This document shows, piece by piece, positions 14,195 through 25,675 of a stretch of DNA of 64,000 nucleotides. Every line of letters starts with the position of its first letter. Position 1 is the first letter of the stretch. Position numbers and translations under genes: made by a program. Origin of the DNA: Progne subis subis (taxonomy: Eukaryota; Chordata; Aves; Passeriformes; Hirundinidae). Under the pieces are notes generated by a model. That model was not told the origin of the DNA. It made no database searches and saw only the letters and a list, made by a program, of their open reading frames with translations. The stretch lies in assembly GCA_022316685.1 (NCBI GenBank), contig JAKJHU010000056.1, positions 1,169,872 through 1,233,871 on the forward strand. Direction: 5' to 3'.

Positions 14195-14390
14195 TTTGAG
14201 AAGTTCCTTCACTTTGAGGTGTTAGAAGTCAGCTTCCCTTTGTAAACTGCCTTAATTTTTTTTTTTTTTTCTTTATCATTTTGGTTCTCTCCACATGAGT
14301 GCCAGGCATGGCATGAGGGCTGAACCTTTTAATTTACATTCAGCAGTCCTTCCTGCTGCTTTCATTCTGCATCTTAGACATAGTCTGTTG

Positions 14391-15028
14391 TTGAAGCAGA
14401 CCATGGAGGCATTGCTGCCTGGAAACTGGTCTTTCAGATGATGTACACATGGTCACAGGGAGAGGAGGTCTGTGTCACTCTGCCTTTGCAACAGATGCAC
14501 TTCCAAGTGTCCCTGAAACCCAGTTTGGTCATGCCTGGCTGGCCTCCCACCGTGTTCCCCAGTCCTTTGCAAGCTGGTACCCGTGGAACCATCCCTGTCG
14601 TGTTTTACAGCAATAAAGAATCACCAGTAGAGTGGCTGTGCTGGGCAAAAGCGGGCGCTGGCTTTGTCCCTCCTGCACTAAATCCCTTGGGTCGTCGGGC
14701 TGTGCATCAGCCCAAGCCTCGACGTTTGATCAGGATGTCACTGCACCCCTGTCACACACGTATTTAGCTTTTCTTTCCATGTGGTGTTGAAGTTGAGTTT
14801 CTACATGAATAATATAAATTATGCTCTGAGTTTGATAAGAGACACTTGTAATGCAATATGTGAATAATAAATGGTGTTGACTTTTTTTTTTCCTACTGTT
14901 TCACAGTTGGCCTTTGTAACTGCTCTTGGCTCTGGAGTGTTTTCTACACAGAAATTGTTAAGTCTGTAATTTAACACACAGATGGAAACGTGCTTTGTTT
15001 CCATCACACACAAACAATGCAGAAACAG
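14391..15028 (+). repeat. Duplicated OXSR1 3' UTR segment, copy U1
   Basis: This segment is nearly identical, in inverted orientation, to 28692-29330. It contains two AATAAA signals. It starts at TTGAAGCAGACC and similarity stops after CAAACAATGCAGAAACAG. A long spurious open frame (14438-14767) is shared exactly by both copies, which is how the match shows up at protein level. U1 is taken as the parent because it sits within the 3' UTR of an intact gene. Confidence 0.9.
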
Positions 15029-16170
15029 AGCAGAATGACTAGGTTCAATTAGGACTTTTGTTCTGTTTTGTTGGGTTTTTTTGGTTTTTTTATTTTATTT
15101 TTAATTTCCAAGTCTTCAGATGAACAATCTGTATTTATATCTTGTTCTCTATGAGCAGCTGTGGAAGCTTCCTGAATTGTGCATGTTCTTTTTTTACCGC
15201 CCCTGTTGCTTGTAGCCTCTGGGTGGATATTGGATGTGTCCCCATGGGCTGTTTGCAGCCCCATGGCTGGTGAGTGTGAAGGGGAGGGAGAGGTAGGTGA
15301 GAATTTGGGAGTGAGATCATCCCAGGGTGCTGAGCCGAGGAAGCAAGTGCCCAGCAGCAGGGGGTTGGTGGTGGCTGGGCTGACCAGGTGTGTGTTGGCA
15401 CCATTCCCTGTTGCCTGGCACATAGCACTCCCTACGGTGTCCCCCATTGAGCTTGTTGGCTTGGGAAGAGCAGGCTGGCACCTTGATTTTCCCGTCACCC
15501 TGTGCTCAGTGTGGATGTGTTGGGAGCCTTTAGGATACAGAGACAAGGTAGTTGTGGTACAGTATTATTTTCCCTCTGCCTGCATGCCCTGGGGACCTCC
15601 TCGTTCATTTGTGTACTGGTGCTGAGGAAGGTTAGGACTCAAACTGCTCAAATGGAACAATGCAGCATCTATTTATTGTTATTCCCCATTTTCCCAAGGC
15701 CAGGACTTAGAGAGCTTGAGCTCACGCTTAACCCAAGGTTCCGTAGTTCTTTAATGGAGAAAATAAGCGAGGAAGAAGCTGATGGGTTTTGCTCTAGAGA
15801 TCTCCAGATCTTTTGGGTAGGGATCCAAAATATTTACTTGGGCTATTACAGTGCTAGACAACTGTCTTTTCTGATGTTGTTCCAGTAAGTGCCAATGCTG
15901 TTCATAATTGTTTTCCAGTGTCATTAAGAATTTGGTTTTTGTGCAAATTTCTGATCTGAACCTGGAAGCAGGTGGTAATTTTAAGTTAGTTCCTACTTTT
16001 AAGGACAATGCTCTGTTAATGAAAACGGATCCTCTTCACAACTTTGGTGTATTGTAGATTACAATGAAAGATGTAAAATAGTCAGGCTTTTTTTCCTTTT
16101 TTGGACTTTGTATTTTACTGCATGTGTCTAATTTTTAATCAATAAAGAACAAATTGTCCATTGCCAGGTT

Positions 16171-17430
16171 TTGATGTGTGGTTTGCTTGTCACTGGGCTG
16201 TTCAGTGTGTCTTGAGGAAGGGGTTTGTCTGAGTGGTGTCTGCAACCCCTAGGCCGTTTCTGTTTGGGGTGGTGGGAGGTTTGACAGCCCTCAGGAAGAC
16301 TCAGTGGGGAAGGGGAGATCAAGTCCAGGCTGGAGGGGGCTCTGAGTGACATGGTGTGGTGGGAGGTGTTCCAGCTGTCCCTGGCAGGGGGTTGGAACTC
16401 AGTGAGCTTTAAGGTGCCTTCCAACCCAAACCCTTCCATGAGTGCATGTCTGCTGGAGTTGTGTGCAGTAATGGAGCCAGGAGGGCACTCAGGATGGTGC
16501 CCTGAGAGCTTGTCTCCAGCTGAGAGGTTTGCTCCAAGCTCTGCATGCCCTGTGCACCTGGGAATGAGTTTCCCCTATCCAGGAATGCCTCAGGATGACA
16601 CAAGCTGGTGTGAAAGTGGGAGGATTTATACCCTGACATGGGGTGAGAGCATGAACTGCACTCCCTCCTCTCCTCCAGAATAATTGTTCTTTGTGGGTGC
16701 CCTCAGTGTGGCATCCATGGTCTGTTTTCTGTCATGCTTTACAATGCCCTTCTCACAGATCTGTAGGCAGCAGGAGTATCCAACTGGCTTTCAGGCACCT
16801 CATGGACATCCCAAAGGGGCCCCAGGCAAATGCTTTTCCTACATGAGGGATGGGCTGAGCAGTGTTGGACTCAGCATTCTTGATGATCATTTTAGGCTTT
16901 TGGGTCCTCACGCACCATTGCCCTGTGTCAAATTTCTCCCATCCCTCTTCCCCCAGTCCTCCCTGCATTTAGCCCCCAGCAGCCTGCAGAACTGTTGGGA
17001 AGGGGGCACATCCTGTATCTGGCTTGTGTTGCACAGGGAAGCTGCAAAAGATGAAGGAAATAGCAGCTTCCATGCCCTGGAATCCCCACGAACTGGCTGC
17101 CCTTTCTCATCTCTGCTTCTGCCTATCCATTAACATAATTCCCTTTATTCCTCTGGCCTGTTCCCAGCTCTGCATCATGCCAGGCTCGTTTTGGCCTCTC
17201 TGAACCTTGCTTTCCTGAGTGGCTCAGCAAATGCAGCTGTTGCAGTCACTGTGGAGAAGACTCTGTTCCCTGTCAATGCCACCTGGCCCTGGCAGTGGTG
17301 GCCCAGGTTCCCTGAAACAGGGGTCCTCCTGCTCCAGCCAGCACCGAATGTTCATGGATGGCACAGGGATGATTAATATATTACACGATGTACTTCCAGT
17401 GACTGCCTATGACTGCAGAGCTTATCTGAG
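16171..17430. other. OXSR1-SLC22A13 intergenic region
   Basis: This is about 1.3 kb between the last OXSR1 poly(A) signal and the proximal promoter of SLC22A13 copy 1. A CR1 tail (+) is recognisable at about 16355-16445. No coding region was identified. Confidence 0.6.
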
Positions 17431-17444
17431 GTTTAAACATTAAT
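17431..17444 (+). promoter_or_regulatory. HNF1-like motif upstream of SLC22A13 copy 1
   Basis: GTTTAAACATTAAT lies 69 nt upstream of the copy 1 ATG. Exactly the same 14-mer lies 69 nt upstream of the copy 2 ATG (37097-37110, - strand), although the intervening 55 nt and the first half of exon 1 have diverged. It resembles the HNF1 half-site pair (GTTAATNATTAAC). HNF1 factors drive several renal SLC22 genes, so a role in kidney expression is inferred, not shown. Confidence 0.45.
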
Positions 17445-17499
17445 TCCAGCCCTCTGGGAAGTCTGTCCCGACACTGTCCTGTCCCAGACACAGCCACCA

Positions 17500-20400
17500 A
17501 TGTCAAGTGTCGGGGAAATTTTGAAAGCAGTTGGTGATTTTGGGCGATTCCAAAAATGCCTGGTGCTGCTCTCCGTGATCCCCTGCCTCAGTGTGGCTTT
17601 CCACCAGTTTTGCCAGCTTTTCATGGTCCCCTCTGTGCCTCACCACTGTGACACCAGCTGGATCCGTGCCAGTCGGCCCCAACCTGACGGAGGAAGAGCA
17701 GCTGAACCTCACCCTGCCCCGGGGCGCGGACGGGGAGTTTGAGCAGTGCTCCATGTACTCCCCGGTGGACTGGGACCTCGATTCCATCGTGGCCTACGGG
17801 CTGAACGACACGGAGAAGTGCATCAATGGCTGGGTGTACCCCTCAGAACAGCCACCCTCCCTGCTGACCGAGGTCTGTATTTGCCGTTTGGTGTGCTGGG
17901 ATGTGGAAGGGGCGGGATGCCCAAATGGCCACAGTTCCCCCAGAGCTGGTGCCTGACCACGGTGCAGTTGGGATTTACAGCAGGTGTGGGCTGGGGACCT
18001 TGACTCCACCATGCAGGACCCAGGTGTGGTCCTGGAGAGGGTGCAGGCTGTGACAGAGGTGCCAGTGAGGAGATGCCTGGAGGCATCTCCTGCCCCTGGG
18101 TTTCCCCATCCCTCTGCATACAGGAGTTAACCTTTCCAACTTAGTATCATGGAATGGTCCGGCTCAGAAGGGTGCTTTAAACGTCATCTTGTCCAATCCC
18201 CAACATCACAGCTGTTAGCTGAGAAAGATAAACTAAGATAAAGGAAAGTAGGTTTGGATTAAATATTAGGAAGAAATTCTTTGCTGTGAGGGTGGTAAAG
18301 CCCTGGCACAGATTGCCCAGAGACGCTGTGGCTTTCCCATCCCTGGAAGTGTCCAAGGCCAGGTTGGGTGGGGTTCTGATCTACCTGGTCTAGTGTAAGG
18401 TGCCCTGCCCATGGCAAGAGAATTCAGATTAGATGATCTTTAATGTCCCTTCCAACCCAAACCATTTTATGGTTTTATGATCCTTCCTATGCCGCTCTTT
18501 CCATTGATGTCCTCTGGATGCTGGCAGTTGCAGGACATCTCTTTAACAGAAACTGCTCATCCCAGGAATCAACATTGCATCCATCCTCTCTCCTCCGGGA
18601 GGCCAGGTTGTCTGGCAGGAAGGAAGCTGCTGCTTCTGTCCCCAGGCCCACCAAAAGCAAAATTTGCTGACCAGGAGGCTCCCCTGGGTTGGCTGGGCTG
18701 GATGAGGGGAACTCCTGCAGGTCTCAGTGCATGGGAGAAGGACCCCACTGAGTGCCCCAAGGGCTTGTCCCACCTCTGATTTGTGTGCCCTGTGCATACG
18801 GTGGGGATTCACAGCCTTGGAATAGGGGTTACCAAAGCATCTGTTTCTCCTTTTTCCAGTTTGACCTGGTGTGTGACAGGAAGGCCCTGAATGACATTGC
18901 CCAGGCCATCTACATGGCAGGGCTGCTCCTGGGATCCATGATCTTTGGGCCTCTGAGTGACAGGTGAGGAGCCACAACCCCCTGCCCAGGGTCTGTGCAA
19001 AGCCAGCACAGCACAGGTGCAGGCAGGTGTGAGCCTGTCTGGACTGTGCACCCTGTGCATTTTGTCACCACTTCTCACTAACAGGGACCCTGACCAAAGT
19101 CCTCTGGTCCCATGAGGACATGGCCACACAGGGAGGGGAAGGGAGAGAGACACGGCATGTGTGTACAGTGCTTCACTTGTCACCCCACAGTCTATTCTGA
19201 GCCTTACCAGGGTGATAAAGATCACAGTATAACCTGCTGGGCTCCTTGCCATCTCCATGGGGTCTCTCCACACACCGATTGTGTCTCCCCTGTTTCTCCC
19301 AGGATCGGCCGCCGCCCAGTCATTCTGCTCTCCGTCTTCCTCCAGGGCTTGTTTGGCCTGGGAATTGCCTTTGTGCCCCATTTCTATGTGTACATGGCCT
19401 TCAGGTGCGTCGTGGGCGCCTCCGTGTCAGGGATCACCATGACAATACTGGCCTTAGGTGAGTAGGGTGCCCTTGCCCTGGGGCTTCGCAAGATGCAATA
19501 GAAAAGTCTTCAAAGAAATAAAAATATTCATGTTTGACTAGAAAAACACCCTGGCGAGGACAGGTCTTGATCTTCACTGTCTTTTGGTACTCTTGCAACT
19601 GCTCAGCCCTCAGTCAGAGCTTTGGGGAGCATCTCTCCCCAGCCAGTGCTCAGAGGAGGGCAAGGGGACAGTGTCCCACCACAGGAGGTCAGTCTAATCC
19701 TCACCTCCAGAATAATTCTGCTCCGGTGAAACACCCTGTTTGCCTCAGGGGAAGTAATTTGGATGGCTCTGAGCCTTCCTTCTTCCTTTCAGCTACAGAA
19801 TGGATCGGTGTCTCCTCCCGGCCGAAGGCAGTGCTCACTTCTCACTGCTGTTTCGCCATCGGGCAAATGATTTTGGCTGGTTTGGGTTATGGCATTCGCA
19901 ACTGGAGGCTGCTGGAAATTGCAGGATCTGTTCTTATATTTGCATTTTTCTTCTCCATCGGGTAAGTATGATATGGACACAGTTCCTGCAGATGTGACAG
20001 CAGTGTGAGGGGTGTGAGTGAGGATGTGGCAGCAGCTCAGAACCAAGCTGGGTCTTTCCCATTGGAGTGCAGGTGCTGGAGGAGCTGCTGCAGAGCTCAG
20101 CACATCTCCCTGGGGCACTGGACTGCTGAGAGCACCACCTGCTTTGCTTCAGGTCTCCAAATGTGGCCTTGGGAGCCTAAATTTAGGGTATTTAGACCCA
20201 TTGAACCCATGGGCCATTCACTTCAGAGTTGGACCTGATGATCCTTGTGGGTCCCTTCCAACGCAGAAGATTCTGTGCTCCTGTGATCTGATTCTGTGGT
20301 GGCCATGGCTTGCTGGGCGGGTCCCAGAGAAAGGGGCTGTGGGGGAACCCAGCAGGACACAGCAGCATGTCCTGACCTCCCTCCTGGCAGGGTGCTCCCA

Positions 20401-23219
20401 GAGTCAGCTCGCTGGCTGGTGACCAAAGGCAGAATCGAGGAGGCCAAGAAGGTCCTGCAGAAGGCGGCAGCCACCAACAAGCGCAGCCTCCCACCAGAGT
20501 TCCTGGAGCAGGTACTGGGGGGTTCCTGTCCTCACACACTGCCCTGGGCCTTGCAGCAGCCCCTGGAGCTCAGCTCAGCTCAGCAACCTCTCTCCATTCC
20601 CACTGGGGATGGTTTGGCCATGGGCTGTGGGGAACTCCAGCTCCAGCTCAGTTACACAGGGGCGAGCTCAAGGAAGAGGCCCAGCTTCTGCTGAGGCTCA
20701 GCCTGGAGCTTTCTGGAGTCCCCCTGGGGATGTGGGAAGGAACGAAATGCTTCTCTGGCTTTTCTCCTGTGAGGATTCCAGGAGTGTGACTGATGAGCAT
20801 GGAGTCTCTGTTTAGTCTGTGGGTTTCCATGCAGAAATGCCTGAAGGGGAGTTCTCTCTTTGCCCACCCCAAAGTTCCTACAGCTGGGGAGATGTTCATC
20901 CTGGGGAACCTCTCAGTCATCAGCCCTGGGCACAGGGGCAGGAGCCCAGCCCCACTGGGCTGCCCTCCCTCCCAGAGCACTGGGGGTCACAGGCCTGGCC
21001 CACCGAGGCTTTCCATGGACTGCAGATGGAAAAGGAGCTGGACATGGGTTTCCTTTTCCTGCTCTGACTCTTTGACTTTCTGTGTTTTGAAGCTGAAGCC
21101 CGAGAAGGAGGTCAAGTCTGGAAGTTTCCTGGATCTCTTTCGGAAGAAGCACCTGCGGAAGGTGACTTTAATCATGTCATGTGCGTGGTAAGACATTCCC
21201 TGGTGCATTCTTCCCAAACTTCTAGGTGAAAGAAAATAAGTCAATAGGTGAAAGAATTAGTTAATAAGAAATTCACCTTGTGGGTTTTGAGTATTATTTG
21301 ATGGGCGTTTCTGCTTCTGGCTGTTTAAGATGCTTTGTGGGCAAGGTTATAGCATTTCCAGCTTTGGCAGGCCTGTGGTATTCCTCTGGTTTTACATCTC
21401 CTTGGAAATCCTATGACTTGGTCAAAATGTTGTCATTGGAGATCAGTGCTGCGTTTCCTCACGGCTAACACCTGCTCAGTGCCACCCTGCCTGGCTTTCA
21501 GGTTTGTGAACAGCTTTGTCTACTACGGGCTGAGTCTGAACGTGACAAATTTTGGCCTGGACATCTACCTGACTCAGCTGGCCTTTGGAGCAGTGGAAAT
21601 CCCAGCCCGTGTTGGTTGTATCTTCACTCTGCAGAGGTTTGGGAGGAAGAAAACGCAGGCTGTTCTCCTGGTGCTGAGTGGCCTGGTGTGTCTGATCATC
21701 ACCGGCATCCCTGAAGGTGAATGACCTCGTCCTGTACGGAGAGGACATCCTCTGGGACAGGGAGGCACAGCACCCCAACCCTTCCCTTGCTGGTTCTGTC
21801 CTCCCAGCCAGGGTGGCTCATCCCTCTGGGCCTGAGCTGACCCTGGCCGCAGAGGCCTGGCTGAACCCACAGGGCCCGTTCTAAAAACCCAAAACTTCTC
21901 TTGCTGATCACAATAGCAGAGGGCAGAGCTGAGCCCAGTGGGCCCCTATCAACAGAGTGTGCTCTGGGAAAATTAATGCCTGGGGAGGTGAGATGATGGA
22001 TGTAGAGCGCACTGGAAGTGGCCAGAGCAGCCTGGTCCGTGCTCAGACGCTGTCAGAGCCGATGGCTCCCTGCAGGTGACACAGTTGTCCCTGCAATCCC
22101 CAGTCGCCATCCGTGAGCGGTGCTGAGCCCTCCCCATCCCACAGCCAGCCGTCTCTCCTCCTCCTCTCAGACCACCCCGTGGCAACCACCGTCCTGGCCA
22201 CCACTGGCAAGTTTGCTGCCTCAGCCTCCTTCTCCACCTCCTACGTCTATGCTGCCGAGCTCTTCCCCACGATCGTCAGGTGAGCTCTCCCCACACATCG
22301 CAGCCTCCCTCTGCCGTGGCCGGCGGCGCAGATGGGGCAGGAGCCCGGTTGTCCCCGCGGCCGCGCTCAGCCCCGCGGCGGCCTGCGGCGGCCGGCCCAC
22401 AGCTCCCGCTGCCCCCGCTCCCACAGGCAGACGGGCGTGGGGCTGTGCTCCATGTCGGCGCGGGTGGCCGGCATCCTGGCCCCGCTGGTCCTTCTGCTGG
22501 GGCAGTACCACCGGGCCATCCCCATGGCCATCTTCGGGAGCACCCCCGTGCTGGGGGGGCTGCTCTGCGTCCTGCTCCCCGAGACCCGCGGCGCAGACCT
22601 GGCGGATGACACGGGGGACGGCCACCCCCCGGCTGAGGTGGGTCCCTGGCTGCTCCGGGGTGGGGATGTGGGGAGCCGGCGCTGGAGGAGCCCCTTGGCG
22701 CTGCGTGTGCTGGGGGCTTCTTTAGGATTTACAGAGGCGGGAGGGCACGGCGTGGGGCTGTCCCACTGTGGAGGGAGGGGAGGGTACCCTGTAATCCTGC
22801 TTGTGGAGGTCATCCCTTCGTTCCTGTCCATGGGGTAGAACAGCCGGTGCTCCGCTTTCCTCCCTCTGCCCTCCCCAGGGGAGTGCTGGTGCCTTGTAGC
22901 CACATCCTCTGGCTTTCAGATTCTCATAGCTCCCAGCCCTCATTCCCCATGGGCCCAGGTGGAATTGCAGCCCAATACTTATGTTGTCTTGCTGGGAGGA
23001 GGATGTTCACAGGAACAGTAGGGAATGGGCACCAGGTTGCTGAAGGCTGCCTCTCTAAGGAACGGCTGCCATCAGCCCATCACACACCTTTCCTCACTTT
23101 TACACCCTTTTCCTTTTCATCAGGTCTGCGAAAGTGCCACCAGTGGTTCTCAGAACGGGCAGGTGAAAGGAAAAGGTGGTGGCCAAGACAGTGAGAGCAC
23201 GACGACCACGTACTTCTAG
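17500..23219 (+). CDS. SLC22A13: Organic anion transporter SLC22A13-like (OAT10), copy 1, ten exons, frameshift in exon 1
   Basis: This is a predicted 12-TM major-facilitator organic-anion exchanger. Mammalian OAT10 exchanges nicotinate/urate with intracellular anions at apical epithelial membranes. Exons: 17500-17872, 18860-18963, 19303-19457, 19793-19961, 20391-20511, 21093-21187, 21502-21716, 22171-22279, 22427-22637, 23124-23219. Visible landmarks are TM1 in exon 1, a large extracellular loop with NLT/NLT/NDT sequons, the MFS signature GPLSDRIGRRP, the SLC22 motif LPESARWLV, the LPETRG motif after the last TM, and a C-terminal TTYF that fits a class I PDZ ligand. With one base removed the CDS would be 548 aa, close to human OAT10. 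As read, an extra A at 17671 (GCC-A-GTC, against GCCGTC in copy 2) shifts the frame and gives a TGA at about 17740. Every splice site and other exon frame is intact, so sequencing error and recent inactivation are both possible. Confidence 0.9.
17635..17889 (+). repeat. Near-identical tract shared with SLC22A13 copy 2 (exon 1, 3' two-thirds)
   Basis: From the codons for PHHCDTSW to 17 nt into intron 1, this tract matches copy 2 (36653-36906, inverted). There are only two differences by eye: one substitution (CGT/CGC) and the inserted A at 17671. The flanking exon 5' part and intron sequence are clearly diverged. Confidence 0.88.
18138..18483 (+). mobile_element. CR1 LINE 3' fragment in SLC22A13 copy 1 intron 1
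   Basis: It shows the CR1 3' region (…TTGCCCAGAGACGCTGTGG…) and ends in the CR1 tail (CCCTTCCAACCCAAACCATT, then a TTATGGTTTTATG repeat). The first 80-90 nt read like a CR1 tail in the opposite orientation, so this is a composite of two fragments. Confidence 0.8.
20012..21206 (+). repeat. 1.2 kb near-identical tract shared with SLC22A13 copy 2 (introns 4-6, exons 5-6)
   Basis: This region covers the 3' part of intron 4 (including a CR1 tail at about 20195-20290), exon 5, intron 5, exon 6 and the first 19 nt of intron 6. It matches 33180-34374 inverted, with only scattered differences by eye. Introns are as conserved as exons, which selection on protein cannot explain. Sequence on either side is diverged. 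Confidence 0.88.
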
Positions 23220-23708
23220 CTGGGTCTGCAGGTGGCTGTGGATAAAGGCTGTTGTGGGCACTGAGGACAGGCAGGGTCTCTCCACCACCATTGCTGAGGC
23301 CATCACTGCCGGTTCTTGGGTTTCCTTGTCCTTTTTGCCTTCCTGTATCTCCCTCTGTAGCTTGTCCTCAGGCACTGCAGGCTGTCACTGGTGTCCAACA
23401 GCGCTCTCACCAGAGAAAATTGGGTGCTTTTTCCTCGAGGGAAAAAAAAAAAAAAAAAGAGAAAAATCAAGAATTAGAATGGAGACACCTCCTCTTCATT
23501 TTTCCCGTTGTGTCACCAGGAAGGTGAGACTGTAAACTTTATCCAGTGAGACACTCACTAGAGCATTTAATAACCTTACAAGAGAAACTGGGCTCATTAA
23601 CAGGAGAGCTGGAGCAGATGCAACACTGAAAATAATCTCACACTTGCAAGGAGTGATTTATCCTGGCTGTCTAGCAAGATCATCCCTTTTTCTCATTAAA
23701 AAAACACT

Positions 23709-23710
<2 letters not shown>

Positions 23711-23742
<32 letters not shown>
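23711..23742. repeat. 32-nt poly-T tract
   Basis: A run of 32 T about 490 nt after the SLC22A13 copy 1 stop codon. It is a simple repeat of no evident function. Confidence 0.95.
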
Positions 23743-23747
<5 letters not shown>

Positions 23748-24751
23748 GAGATACTCAGCTGAGCGAGGGAAAAAAAAAGTGATGGAAGGATCAGCATGCA
23801 GGGAGCAAGGATGTCTAACAAGCAGCAGAATTTTCACTTTAGTGCTGCTGGTGGCTTTGAGTTGATGCCTGTCATGCTTTGGGCATGGGTAAATAGTGCT
23901 GTTGTGCTGCAGTGTGGGACCAAATTGATTTGTCCTTTCCAGGAAAATGAGGGATGTTGTGGCAGTTGGTCTCTTCGAAAAAAGTGCAAATCTTTCTAGG
24001 AAATGTCAAGTCTTTTCTACTCTGTTCTAAATCTATTCCTTTTTTTCCTGGATCCATTTTGTCTTTGAAAGATTTAGGACCGCTTTTGTCTTACACTGTG
24101 AAGAAAAAACGTGGTTTTTCCTGTGCTTCCCTTCATATCATCTCATGTCCCTCAGTCCAACTTTCTTTTCCCACTGGATGGGTATAGATGAAGCCTGGGA
24201 GTTGCACATGGTGATTCTTCATCTTTTATTGTACACCTCAAAGTTTGTTTTTTTTTTCTGGAAGTGTCAAGAAATGTTAAGCCAGAGTATTTCTTCTATC
24301 CATTGTCATGCCTACATGTTTTCCATGGACCAAAGTACCTCATGGGTATTCAGTTTGATCCAGACAGAGTTTTGGATAAAATCAGTGCCACGTGACAATG
24401 TCCTGCCAGGAGGGACTGGCTGTGGTGCCATTTTCTCTCTGGCACTGCTTTTCAGAGGATTTGCTGTGCTCCTCTTCAGTACCCTGGGAACAGAGAAGCT
24501 CAGTCCTTTGCCCTTTCCTTGAAAAAGTCTGGGGAGTGCCTCCTTCAGGCTTTTATGGAAAACAAGGCATTGAGGGTAAAGGCTGAGGGAAGAGCTTAGA
24601 GGCAAATGTACAGTTATAGAAGGAACCACTTTGGAAATTGTACTCTGAGACTCTCTCTTTTAGTTCATTTCATAAATAAAGGCATCAAAGCACGGCTGAT
24701 GTACTTCTGCTTCCAGCTCATTTGTACCTCCAGTGGGCTGAAGATCCATTT

Positions 24752-25215
24752 CATGGAATCTTGGAGTGGTTTGGGTGGGAAGGGACCTTTAAGATCATCT
24801 CGTTGCAATCCCCGCCTGCCACATGCAGAGACACCCTCCACTATCCCAGGTTGCTCCAAACCACATCCAACCTGGCCTTGGACACTTGCAGGGATGGGAC
24901 AGCCACAGCTTCTCTGGGCAACGTGCATCAGGGCATCACCACACTCACAGGGAAGAATTTCTTCCTAACATCTAATCTGTATTTCCCCTTTGTCAGTTTT
25001 AAGCCATTCCACCTTGTCCTGTCACTCCATGCTCTTGTTCCAAGTCCCTCTCCAGCTCTCTTGGAGCCTCTTCAGGCAATGGAAGGGGCTCTAAGGTCTC
25101 CCTGGGGCCTTCTCCAGGCAGAACAATCCAAACTCTCTCAGCCTTTCCTCATAGGAGAGGTCCTTCAATCCTTCTGATCATCTTTGTGGCTTCATCTGGA
25201 TCCACTCCAACAGCT
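24752..25215 (-). mobile_element. CR1 LINE 3' fragment downstream of SLC22A13 copy 1
   Basis: In - orientation it starts at TCATGGAATCTTGGAGTGGT on + and continues through the characteristic CR1 phrases (CCAACCTGGCCTTGGACACT, TCCTCATAGGAGAGGTCCTT). It is about 460 bp and 5'-truncated. Confidence 0.85.
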
Positions 25216-25675
25216 CTGGATTAGACTTTGATCTGCTTTTCTCTGGATCACTGAACCTTATCAATTTGAATATCTCTGGACTGTGCACTTAAAGAGCACC
25301 TGAATAGCTTCACTCATGTTTTGCCCAGCTCAGCACAAGTGGGAGGATGTCCAATGTTTTTGCAGTGCCTTAGTGTCACTCCTAGCCAGCTCACACTGGC
25401 CTTGCACTGTAATGAGTAGAGGTGACAGCACAAAGTGGAGCCAGGAGTGCTGGAACAGCATGTGGGAATGCAAACATAAACCTGTGGGAAGGCAAATACA
25501 CTTTTGCATGCACACAGTGGCATGTTTTGGCCTCATGACTGAGGCCATGGGCAGAGGGTGAAATGTGACCTAAGGAATAAGAGGATGATTCCATATTGAA
25601 GGGAGGGAGCCAAAAGGCTGATGAGGTGATGAGGACAAAATGGGGTAGAGAGGTTTAGCTGGGAAGAGCAGGTTG

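Larger units (their letters stand above)
13523..16170 (+). other. OXSR1: OXSR1 3' UTR
   Basis: This is about 2.6 kb of non-coding sequence after the TAA. Candidate poly(A) signals AATAAA lie at 14612-14617, 14866-14871 and 16141-16146; the last, followed by GT-rich sequence, is the likely distal end. The UTR contains a T tract (about 13936-13958), a 42-bp tandem duplication (14111-14194), and a 638-bp segment (14391-15028) that recurs inverted at 28692-29330. Open frames here are short and have no recognisable protein similarity. Confidence 0.75.
23220..25675. other. Region downstream of SLC22A13 copy 1
   Basis: This is the likely 3' UTR and intergenic DNA. Possible poly(A) signals are ATTAAA near 23695 and AATAAA at 24675-24680. 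It includes a 32-T tract at 23711-23742 and a CR1 fragment (- orientation) at about 24752-25215. No coding region was recognised. Confidence 0.55.

Noticed and set aside
14438..14767. 109-codon frame perfectly preserved at 28954-29283
   Set aside because: Preservation is explained by recent DNA duplication of 3' UTR sequence. The frame lies within the OXSR1 UTR and shows no protein family resemblance.
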